Shown here: piece after piece, positions 55,075-64,000 of the stretch
How positions within the stretch are numbered: position 1 is the first letter of the stretch
Layout of the letters: every line of letters begins with the position of its first letter
Source of the DNA: Ephemerocybe angulata
Taxonomy: Eukaryota; Basidiomycota; Agaricomycetes; Agaricales; Psathyrellaceae
Reading direction: 5' to 3'
DNA length: 64,000 nucleotides
NCBI GenBank assembly: GCA_013368325.1
Contig: JAACJK010000126.1
Coordinates: forward strand, 55,026-119,025
Notes under the pieces: model-generated
Told to the model about the DNA's origin: nothing
Database searches by the model: none
The model's input: only the letters and a program-made list of their open reading frames with translations
Program-made: the position numbers and the translations under genes

Positions 55075-56277
55075 GGACGGAGCAGAGCGAAACCAGGCAC
55101 ATCTCCGCGTCGAGAGAGTGCTGCTCCGACCTGCCGCATTGAGCAGGTCGGAGTGGGCGCTAAAACCCATCCCTGAACTCCCCCGCATCGAGGGGAGTTC
55201 AAACCCGCGCTGCCGCATGGAGCAGAGCGGGATGGATGGGGGTGGGCGCACCCGAGCACATCTCCGCGTTGAGAGCGTGCTGCTCCGACCTGCCGCATCG
55301 AGCAGGTCGGAGTGGGCGCTAAAAGCCATCCTTGAACTCCCCCGCATCGAGGGGAGTTCAAACCCGCGCTACCGCATCGAGCAGAGCGGGGTGGATGGAG
55401 GTGGGCGCACCCGAGCACGTCTCCGCATCGAGAGAGTGCTGCTCCGGCCTGCCGCATTGAGCAGGTCGGAGTGGGCGCTAAAACCCATCCCTGAACTCCC
55501 CCGCATCGAGGGGAGTTCAAACCCGCGCTGCCGCATGGAGCAGAGCGGGGTGGATGGAGGTGGGCGCACCCGAGCACGTCTCCGCATCGAGAGAGTGCTG
55601 CTCCGGCCTGCCGCATTGAGCAGGTCGGAGTGGGCGCTAAAACCCATCCCTGAACTCCCCCGCATCGAGGGGAGTTCAAACCCGCGCTGCCGCATGGAGC
55701 AGAGCGGGATGGATGGGGGTGGGCGCACCCGAGCACATCTCCGCGTTGAGAGCGTGCTGCTCCGACCTGCCGCATCGAGCAGGTCGGAGTGGGCGCTAAA
55801 AGCCATCCTTGAACTCCCCCGCATCGAGGGGAGTTCAAACCCGCGCTACCGCATCGAGCAGAGCAGGGTGGATGGAGGTGGGCGCACCCGAGCACGTCTC
55901 CGCATCGAGAGAGTGCTGCTCCGACCTGCCGCATCGAGCAGGTCGGAGTGGGCGCTAAAAGCCATCCTTGAACTCCCCCGCATCGAGGGGAGTTCAAACC
56001 CGCGCTGCCGCATCGAGCAGAGCGGGGTGGATGGAGGTGGGCGCACCTGAGCACGTCTCCGCATTGAGAGAGTGCTGCTCCGACCTGCCGCATCGAGCAG
56101 GTCGGAGTGGGCGTTAAAAGCCATCCCTGAACTCCCCCGCATTGAGGGGAGTTCAAACCCGCGCTGCCGCATGGAGCAGAGCGGGATGGATGGGGGTGGG
56201 CGCACCCGAACACATCTCCGCGTTGAGAGAGTGCTGCTCCGACCTGCCGCATCGAGCAGGTCGGAGTGGGCGCTTAG
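55075..56277 (+). repeat. Eight-copy 159-bp satellite; each unit encodes four hairpins with one loop sequence
   Basis: GTGCTGCTCC recurs at 55119, 55277, 55436, 55595, 55754, 55913, 56072 and 56231, a period of 158 then 159 bases. Each unit has four inverted repeats. They are CTCCGACCTGC/GCAGGTCGGAG (55124-55153), TGAACTCCCC/GGGGAGTTCA (55174-55201), CCCGCGCTGC/GCAGAGCGGG with one mismatch (55204-55231), and AGCAC.TCTC/GAGA.GTGCT across unit joins. Their loops are CGCATTGA, CGCATCGA, CGCATGGA and CGCATCGA or CGCGTTGA. Because 159 is divisible by three, long frames of 350 (plus) and 412 (minus) codons exist; I take these as by-products. The two ends are single partial units. A lone monomer lies at 14581-14690. 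Confidence 0.92.
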
Positions 56278-56690
56278 TTTCTTGCGATGCTGATCCACAG
56301 AAACATGCCCAAAGAAAGGAGATATGCTTTCCTCGAGGTCATGTTGTGGAATCATACTGGGGGTGTCCGAAGACTGTGAATTGTAGCGCTCTGCTGGGAT
56401 GGACGTGCGACAGGATTTGTGGGTATTGAAATCCATCGTACGTCCATGAATCTAAGTGGGAGGGGTAGGTGACAATAGGAAAGCTCCCGTCTGCGGAAGG
56501 GCGATGGGTCAGCGGGGGAGATGGAGGTCGTGGTGGTCACCGGAAGGAAAGCAAAATCGTCACCATCAGCCAGGTTTCCGACGTCGTGATCTGTCGTCAC
56601 GCGTGACTGATCGGCAACTATGTATGTTAAATGGTTGATCAGGCCGTGCAAACAGCGCCATCAATCCCAACCTTTTCTCCTCCCGCCACC
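56278..56690. other. Upstream region of the PHD-like gene
   Basis: No gene. The GGGCGCTTAG motif ends the satellite at 56268-56277. A pyrimidine-rich leader ('CCTTTTCTCCTCCCGCCACC') precedes the start codon at 56691. Confidence 0.4.
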
Positions 56691-58374
56691 ATGCCCTATG
56701 AGTTGCGCAAGAAGCAAGCGGCAAAGAAAGGCCCAGAGCTTCCATCCTTCCGCCCCCGGACCCGGAAGACTCCTAGAAAGTCGAACGGTGCTCCAGCCCC
56801 ACGCCGCACACTGGCAGTTTCCCCCGCAACCGCCGGTGCGCCGCACGCCTCGGAGCAGCCGGCCCTCAAGCGCATGCGCACCCAGGAGCCCGATCGCATC
56901 TCGGACAGCATCGTTATTGTTCGCTCTGGGAACACTATCGAGGCGAACAGGGTAGGTGCTGATCAACTTTGTTCAGAATCTATTACTCACGCCGGCCATT
57001 CAGTTCTGTTCTCTGTGCGCAAACGGAGGTACGCTCTCCGTGTGCTCGAAATGCGATGGGTCTGTATGCCAGGACTGCGTAAAACCTGCCAATAACATCG
57101 CTTTCACCTGCCCTAACTGCCACGACCGAGGTCCATATGTGAGTAACGGCGACTGCCCCCTTTATTAAGACCCAGACTGACGCACAACCTGTCAAAGCCG
57201 CACAAGCTCACCTACACCTCGCGCTCTCGCGGGAGCACACAGATGCTTGATTCCTCTCCCTTATGCATCATTGCTTTTCGCCTTGCTGGCTCCCCTGATG
57301 ATGGTAGCGCAGAACATGTTGCATACCAGCGTGTCTACCCCTACTTCCGCGGGAATGTAGCCCTCATCACGGTGTGGTTTAACCTGGAGGACGATGGGGC
57401 CCAGATCAGAATTGCTGTTGGTGACCTGATCGACACACTCACCGGTCACGATTTTGCGCAGTGGGTATTTCCTAAAGTGCGTTTAACACCCACTTACTTG
57501 CGTCCACAGGTATAATCGCTTTGTTGTGACGATCACTACGCATTCCGATCCTGGACGCGGTGATCTGCACATTGTCCCGAAGAATCAAGGATCACTCACC
57601 GTGTCCAATGTGAGTTGTTTCTTACGGGATGGCGTGTGTTCTGCGTGTTCTGCGTATGCTGATACATACTACCCAGCTTATGGAATTTCTTCTCCCCGCT
57701 GGGCTGCAAAAGATCCTGGGGCGCGGCTCGGAGAAAGATCGCAATCTGTGTGTATTCTTTACATGCGGGGCTGCTGTGAAGCGGGTCAGCTCGTTCGAAG
57801 ACATCCGCAGTCTTGAGGATAGGTACGTTCGAACCGTTAATTCAAATTTTTCCCACGTCCCTAACACCGCACCAGTGGCTTATTCGCTGAGGTCATTGGG
57901 TTCACCCAGAAAGATCTTCAGCCAGAGCTTCTTTCGTCGTGGTTCAGTGACCTCGTATACTCGTACTTTGTTCTGAACTACAACAGTTCTGAACCAGTTC
58001 TGAAGAACCACCACGTAACCGGCTCTCACACCGGTATCGTTTCTTTCCGAAACAACGCCATCTATGAGTACGCCTGGGTACACCCTACTCGACAGCCGTT
58101 TGGCAAGCCGGTAGTCGCCCAATGCCTGGAATGCGGGCATCTGAACTCTTGGACAAAGAGCTTGCGCCAAGGCCCGAAGTCCACCAAGAAGGTAGCACCT
58201 TTGAAGGACGGATACGACCTGCGGTGCAAGACTCATGATTGTGAGGCAATTATGTCTTGTGATCCCCCTTCGACAAACGATTGGATTTGGGTTGGCCAGC
58301 CACTTCTCGACGGGCCACACGGTGCCTGGCTCAGGTTTGACCGCACTTTGTGTGAGTGTATTCCTACGCTCTAG
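56691..58374 (+). CDS. Cys-rich PHD-like zinc-finger protein, 6 exons
   Basis: Exons 56691-56951, 57004-57138, 57198-57460, 57510-57609, 57677-57822 and 57876-58374 join to 1404 nt (467 residues) with no error. ATG 56691 is preceded by a perfect CCGCCACC context and is preferred over in-frame ATG 56631. Residues 1-87 are basic and disordered ('YELRKKQAAKKG', 'RPRTRKTPRKS'), which suits nuclear entry. Residues about 88-125 form a C8 finger, CX2CX8CX2CX4CX2CX11CX2C ('FCSLCANGGTLSVCSKCDGS' and so on), PHD-like but with Cys where PHD has His. A globular C-terminal part ('YPYFRGNVALITVWFNLEDD', 'GRGDLHIVPKNQGSLTVSN') ends with a second metal site, 'CLECGHLNSW' and 'CKTHDCEAIMSC'. I recognise no named family; a chromatin-reader role is inference from the finger alone. 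Confidence 0.78.
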
Positions 58375-61300
58375 CTAAGCGGTGACACTCTTGCGTTCGC
58401 CCCTCCTTCTTTTCATTTGTGTTCCGCTGTATTTTCTTGACGCTCGATATAGAGAGCCCCTTTTGTTTTGATACCTTAGCTACCTGCCCCCTCCCTCGTC
58501 TTGAACCCCTTAAATAGCTTGTCAAATCAAATTTATTTCTGTCCTTACCTGCCGCAAGCTACGTGAGGATCAAGGAGGTCTGATAAACAAGCCTCAAACC
58601 ACGTAAGACTAAAGGTATTTGACATAGCAACGAAACACAGGAGAGACACGGCGAGGCCTACCCCCTGCAAAATCAGCCGCAAGACAGTGCTCGGACATGC
58701 TCGAACAAGAGGCAGCAAGTAGCGCCCACCTATAGATGTAAAAGTCCAAGCAAGTGCGAAAGGCATGCGAGGGCAAATTAAGAAATGCGCTATTTACACG
58801 CGTACGGAGTCCCAGTCATTCTCCTCAGCGACACCTAGGATGGGATGAGATGAATCAGTGATTAGGGAGAAAAATGGAGTCGATACTCAGCTTTGCTGAG
58901 AGCAGGTACGAGCGGCCTTAAGTTGGTAGCGAAACGGTCCCGAGGACGAGTCAATGATGGCGGGTGCGTTTCTTGATGAGACACTTGAAGATGGTCGCAG
59001 AGTACATAAATCTATGGAAGTCTAAAGGAAGATACTCACCCAAATAAGCACCCCAGCCACAGAGTCGAGACTGTCGAGTGCGCGAATCAGTCTACTTACT
59101 CGAGCACGGCTGAGCATTTCTGCCTGTCATATTCAATGATGAAGTGAGCGAGAGAGTTTAGATAGAGCTTAACATGTGACTTACTAGTACTGATCGTCGT
59201 TGACAGCGCAACGAGCGCTGCACAATGAGGGCGACGGAGGGATTCGGAATCTTGGGGAAAGGGAATAGAGGGGCCTTGGGGGATGGGAAGGGGGGGAAAT
59301 TCAAATAATTGCGGCATCGGATGAGAGGATTCACGAGGGGTAAGTACAACCATCAGCTCATATCAGCTCCGAGATCCACACTATCTCCTGATCTTCCGCT
59401 GATACACCCGTGAGCGAAAAAGCGGAAATTCGTGTGATTTACCGTAAAACCACGGTTTTAGCGAGAGAGAAGTCCCTCGCAGGAGTCTCGTTCTGTGCTA
59501 TTACAGTACAGCAGAATTCCTACCAATGTCCAGAGCCGTAAGACGTGATGAGACCGCGGAAAGTACGGAGGCAAGCACACGGTGTCGTAAGCGCCTGTGC
59601 AAGTGCCCGAACTTCGAAAACATCAACCATATTTATTCGGTCAAACCGCGCAGGCCGGTTACACAGTCCTACCTAATCGTACTGCACTCGCGCGCCCTCT
59701 ACAGAATTAGGCGCCCGCAGACAGGTGCACGGGCGCTACGAGCTTCCCTCTCAATCCTATCCTCTCGTGTCCTCTCCGGGATCCGGAAAATAGGTCCTGA
59801 ACGTCAGAATCCACGTCTATCAACCGAATAGACAGACGTACCTTATTCTCCGAGCCATACGGCCATCTCTTCATGCATCCTGTCCCACTGAGATGATTTC
59901 TCAGTGAAATCATCTCCGAACACCTTAGAACCTCGGCGGAGGGACGCGCAAGCGTCCAGCCGAGTGGTGCGTCATACACCGGGTCCCCAGAAGGGTAGAG
60001 AGCTTACGCACAGTGCTCCTTCGAGGAATGACGCGTCCGAACGGCCGCAAGCAAGGACAATAGAAAAACTTCTACTGTCGCCGCAGGCGCGAGGCCCGAC
60101 CGATCGGGATGAGGTCGTATGACCTCGCCTCCACCCAACACGTTGCAGTCCGCATCGATCCGATGCTTTCGTGTCCATTCGGCAATGCGGCACCCTCAGA
60201 GACGAGGGAACGTGTCCTTCCGGCAGGCGCCAACCAAAGGCACGAGCCCCTGCTCACGGTTCTATAATATATACTTTGTACCTGTAAACGTAGAAGGGGA
60301 GCAAGCAGTACTTTGTGTTTTCGACTCACCGTTGTCCGGTTCCCCAACCTCGACCTCTAGGTCTTCTGCTCTCGCGAGTCTCCGTCGCGATCGAGCTGTC
60401 TTGTCTCCCTGCGCCGCACACCACCCGGCGACCCGTTCCTCCCCTTATCCGTCCGATCCAGTCCGATCCAAACCCCCCAAACCCTTCCTCCGTGCACCCT
60501 TCGCTCTGTAAAAGAGCTTCAGCGTCGATCTGAGCAGATCCGACACCCACCTGTGCTGGTAGTGGACGTACGAGACTAAGCGCCCACGTCCCAAGTCAGG
60601 ATTCCCAATCCGGAAGCTTGGTCAGCGATCGATCAGCCGCGGCACATAGCCACTGAGCGCTTGGCCGGCGTCTAAGCCTTAGCGGCCGTCGAAGGTCGAT
60701 TCCTGGGCCGAATAAAACCAGGAAAAACCTTGATAAATCATAAATAAATTAGATTTTACCTTCTGACTCCGAATATACGTTTGTCAGCGAATCGAGAGCT
60801 CGGAACGACGGTAATAAGTAAAATCCTAGTATATTGGAGAACCTAAGAACCCTGAGACCACACCAGTCCTCGTCGAAGAGCGGCTGTGTGTTGTTTGTGT
60901 TTGTGTGTGCGGTTTTCTGCGAAGATCTTGGAGAAACCGAGTCAGAAAAGGGCTTGGAGAGCGACGAGACTCACCGAGCATGCGCATCCTCCTCAGGCGC
61001 AACCCTATCCACCTCGGCCACCTTCCGAGGTCTCGCACCTGGTGAACGAGACCTCCAGGCAGTGACTACGAGTGCCCGGAGTTACGCAGACCCGCTACAC
61101 CGTTCCGGACCTTTGTACAACGTCGTAGATGTTCGTGTTTGGCGTCGATTGTATCCAAGGAGTGCACCGCGCCGTTCACATCGAAATTGTGAAACAAACC
61201 TTGAGAAAAGCTCGTGTTAGCACACCTGTGCGACGTACCAGAGCTCTACGAAACGTGTGGGCGCGAGAGTCTTCCCCCCAAGCACCTGCAAACATTGCAG

Positions 61301-61728
61301 ATCGCGTTGAAGCGCTCTCCGCGAGAAACTACGCGACAGACTAGACGAAAATACTTCGAGGACAAGCGTGACGCGAGAAGTGAGCATCCAGCGCGAAGAC
61401 TGGATGCAACGCACCTCATTGACCTGTGTATTCAGCGAAGTAAATCGCCGAGAGGTCATCCGTTCTGAGCACGCAGTCGCGAGTAGACTGTTGGGCGAAC
61501 ATGCACACGCAACCGACACAGTATGCAGTCCAATGGAGTGAGCTAAATCACCAACAGCCAGGATGCGATGTACAAGTCCAAAGAAATGGCGAGAATGAGC
61601 AACGCGTAGGAGCAAACGAACTAAGAACCTGACTGAATGTGCAAGGGAAAATCGAAAGAACAAAATCAAGCGGTGTATTTGTGCAAAGCATTGCCTGAAT
61701 AATCAAATTGTCCGAGTAAGAACAGCAA
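58375..61728. other. Gene-poor stretch between two intact genes
   Basis: Several frames exist but none convinces. A minus-strand frame at 58545-58766 is hydrophobic ('LILQGVGLAVSLLCFVAM') and may be a membrane fragment. One at 59096-59353 (minus) has a GTAAGT donor and possible further exons, but the phases do not join. Frames at 59526-59831, 60119-60511 and 60834-61220 (plus) and 61217-61669 (minus) lack motifs. CTAAGCGCCC occurs at 60576-60585, the complement of the motif at 56268. Confidence 0.4.
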
Positions 61729-62814
61729 TTACAAGATAATTTCACCCTCTTCGAGTTCAGGCTTAGGGGGCCTAGGGGACCTCGGAATATGCCAGTGCTG
61801 GTTGGCGTGTAACATAAGGAATTTATCAAGGAAACAGGTTACGACAAGGCGTCGGCCGCCGGTGGCACGCGTACCGCAGTGACCGAGTAAGTTGGTCATT
61901 GCCGCCATGATGTCACCAGGGCGTACTGGGATTGGTGCACCTAGGTTGGGGGAGAAGAAGTACCCCCCGGAATACGATCCCTCAAGGGCGAACGGGACCA
62001 TGAAGGTCAAGAAATTTCGGGTGTCGTGGAAGTCGAGGTGAAGCTTCTCACTTGAACCTTCCTTGACGGCAAATGCGGAAAAAGCGCCGAGAAAGTTGAT
62101 ATATCGCCACTTCCCGGAGGGGTCGTCGAGATTGGCTTGGACGTATGCGTGAGCCCTGGTCATCCAAAGGTTAGAAAGAGTGGCTTATGTTCCCGGGAAC
62201 ACTCACCGTTCAAGCTTAGGGATAAGACTGGGCGAGTGAATCTGGATAATTCGCTTGATGATCGGCGCGAGATGCTGTGCGACAAGATGGCAGAGCTCAT
62301 CCGTTGCCACCTGGACCTCCGGCGACGACTTTCTCTGGTATGTATCCTTGGTGATGTAGGGCACCCCGGAGTAGTGACTCCAAATGCCGAGGTGTGCTGC
62401 GCCAGTGACAGACCGGTTGCCGTCTTTCGAGCATTCGGTTTTCACCCCGCCCAGAGCCACCAAACGAAGCCACTGATTCCCAATGAGATCCTGGACTTCG
62501 AGAGGAACGATGGCACTGAGGCGGATCGCGTACACCTCGGGATGCTCTGGGTCTCTCTTCATGACGTCCCGTGATACGGGGAATCGGATGAGTCCAGTCT
62601 CAGACCGAGGGGGTAGTTTCGTGGCCCCGGTTGTAGAGTTGTATACACCGGGAAAATTTCGACGAGTCACGGTGCGGACTTTCGACGCATGCAAAGCGCC
62701 GTCGTACTCGGTCGGCTCCCTTGACAGCTCGACTTCGACTATTCTATCGGTGAGACTTGTGACTATGCAGTAAAAAGGGAATACAGACCATTGCCTTCCT
62801 TTTTCCACAGCCAT
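61729..62814 (-). CDS. 2OG-Fe(II) dioxygenase, resembling fungal TET/JBP-type proteins
   Basis: Two exons (62814-62207 and 62155-61729) join through a GTGAGT...CCAG intron to 1035 nt, or 344 residues. Exon 2 holds a double-stranded beta-helix core. It has HxD at H242-L-D244 ('KLHLDFHDTRN'), a 'GSYSGGYFFSPNLGAPIPVR' segment typical of the strand pair before the distal His, 'PGDIMAAMTNLLGH' with H295, and R304/R305 in 'GGRRLVVTCF' as the 2-oxoglutarate-binding Arg. Exon 1 (residues 1-203) shows no known domain. Such enzymes use Fe(II), O2 and 2-oxoglutarate. The TET/JBP-like group, which oxidises 5-methylpyrimidines in DNA, is greatly expanded in Agaricomycetes and linked to transposons. Assignment to the superfamily is fairly firm; to TET/JBP it is tentative. 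A prolyl-hydroxylase-like alternative cannot be excluded. Confidence 0.72.
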
Positions 62815-63052
62815 TTCGAGCGTTTCGCACCGACGATTTCGGGTTTCTTCGCCCCACGCTTTGGCATTGGTGGTATGTGTCGTGGGGGTCGACGGGAAGA
62901 AAGGAAAGACTGGCGCAAGACTGGCGAAGTCAAGAATTAAAGTTCCCGCTGCCCATCAAAAACGGATCAAAGTGCGCTTATGTCGGCGTTGCCATCGCCA
63001 GCGCAACCTTCATTGCTCCTACCACCATTGACTATGCGCATTCCGCCGGCTG
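62815..63052. other. Upstream region of the 2OG oxygenase gene
   Basis: No gene or repeat identified. It precedes the oxygenase start on the minus strand. Confidence 0.35.
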
Positions 63053-63410
63053 AGGGTACGAGGACGCTGCCCTGGGATTAGCACCTCGCGAAGACACCCA
63101 AAATGCCAACGCATTCGATATTGGAACGGGTTCGACCGAACCGACCGGCGACGACGCGTAAGGGGTACGAGGACGCGGCCCTGGGCTAGCACCTTGTGAA
63201 GACATACCTCGAACGCCAACGCCGGAATGAACTCGCCAATGACGCGTAAGAGGTACGAGGACGCGGCCCTGGGCTAGCACCTTGTGAAGACATACCTCGA
63301 ACGCCGACGCCGGAATGAAACCGAACCCATCGCCGATACGAGGTATGAGGACGCTGCCCTGGGCTAGCACCTCATGAAAATACCTCGACCGCTGACGCAT
63401 TGGCAATCGG
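63053..63410 (+). repeat. Four-copy degenerate tandem repeat, ~88-109 bp
   Basis: 'GGTAYGAGGACGCNGCCCTGG' recurs near 63056, 63166, 63254 and 63344 (quoted as a 21-mer consensus split: GGTAYGAGGACGC then NGCCCTGG). Each is followed by 'TAGCACCT' and 'GAAGACATACCTCG'-type sequence. Spacing falls from 109 to 88-90. Frames across it (for example 63032-63484 minus) are by-products. Confidence 0.75.
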
Positions 63411-64000
63411 AATGGAGGTAAATACACGGCAGTGCTGGGACTTGGAAGGTACGCGTCGATTGACGATGGCATTGGTACTTCCATGCTAACCCTATCTCAT
63501 GTAGGAATGACGCCTATCCACGCCCTAACCCGCCCGTGACATTCCCCGCTACACCACCATCCACACCTTCCCTACCGACGTCGTTCCCGGCCGCTCCCAT
63601 CATACGGCCCATAAACCATCCCCAACCGCCGCTCGCTCAAGTTGCCGGGGCCCTTCTGCATCCCTGCTCGCGTTCCTCCGAGCTGCCGCTTTCACGCTCG
63701 CCGATGCCACGCACACCTTTGCGTCCCACTCATGGCCGAATCGTCGCTCGCTCACGTCGTCGATGTCATCCCTCCTCGCATCGATCACGTCGGCTAAGCA
63801 TCTCCCGCTCCCTTCACTCGTCCCCAACGCATCCGTGTCCCGCACCCTCGACCAATTTCGCCACTCGGTCCCTTTGTACTCGCCTCGTCTCCATCTGATT
63901 TACTCGGGGCGGGTATCGTGCCCAATGGATTCAGCCGCTCTGGCTCTCGCTCACCTCGTCCCCTCCATTCGCTGCCTGCGTAACACCACCACCGGCTTTC
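63411..64000. other. C/T-rich end of window, no supported gene
   Basis: A 120-codon Pro/Ser-rich plus-strand frame (63536-63898) is low-complexity. Near-repeats of CTCGCTCACGTCG-like sequence occur. It may be the start of a gene outside the window, but nothing shows this. Confidence 0.35.

Noticed and set aside
54998..56252. Long open frames of 350 (plus) and 412 (minus) codons as repeat proteins
   Set aside because: They arise because the satellite period is divisible by three. They open on both strands, have no start context, and follow the hairpin units rather than any protein motif.
56266..60590. A 4.3-kb DNA transposon bounded by inverted GTGGGCGCTTAGTYTC
   Set aside because: No matching target duplications were found and the motif is scattered widely, so the pair may be chance. 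Reported only as part of the motif finding.

Overview
The window looks like nuclear DNA of a mushroom-forming basidiomycete (Agaricomycetes). Genes are cut by many 45-100 nt GT-AG introns. Several gene families typical of these fungi are present: seven-helix-type membrane proteins, small secreted proteins with an 'SLDARD' motif, a Cys-rich PHD-like protein and a 2OG-Fe(II) oxygenase resembling the fungal TET/JBP group. No rRNA, complete tRNA, telomere or CRISPR was found. Assignments come from reading spliced translations and remembered family signatures; no database search was run.

Left arm (1-21.2 kb): a decayed ABC-F ATPase (2.3-3.8 kb), a small intact gene (4.6-5.1 kb), a decayed importin Kap121/Pse1 copy (7.8-9.9 kb), an intact membrane-protein gene (11.2-12.6 kb), then repeat blocks here named Z, a and c.

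Middle (21.4-34 kb): mostly single copy. An intact gene for a Cys-motif protein (21.4-23.9 kb) is followed by repeat block b, which carries a clean non-LTR retroelement insertion with poly(A) tail and 17-bp target duplication; its uninterrupted paralogue survives at 42.16 kb. A second Kap121 fragment, three small secreted-protein genes (27.1-30.1 kb) and a COG6 gene with one frameshift and one nonsense codon follow.

Right arm (34.4-49.7 kb): a rearranged second copy of the left arm. It repeats the short palindromic element, the membrane-protein gene, the Kap121 relic and blocks Z, b, c and a, in a different order and partly inverted, with subtilase and TPR fragments between.

Far right (49.8-64 kb): two small genes, a badly decayed group III (HAMP-repeat) histidine kinase, an eight-copy 159-bp satellite in which every unit encodes four hairpins with nearly the same 8-nt loop, an intact PHD-like zinc protein gene and an intact 2OG oxygenase gene.

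Taken together the window reads as a gene graveyard and repeat mosaic: relics of conserved housekeeping genes, a large shuffled segmental duplication and nested mobile elements, with a few intact lineage-specific genes between them. The most novel-looking signal is the four-hairpin satellite at 55.1-56.3 kb, which has a lone diverged monomer at 14.6 kb.
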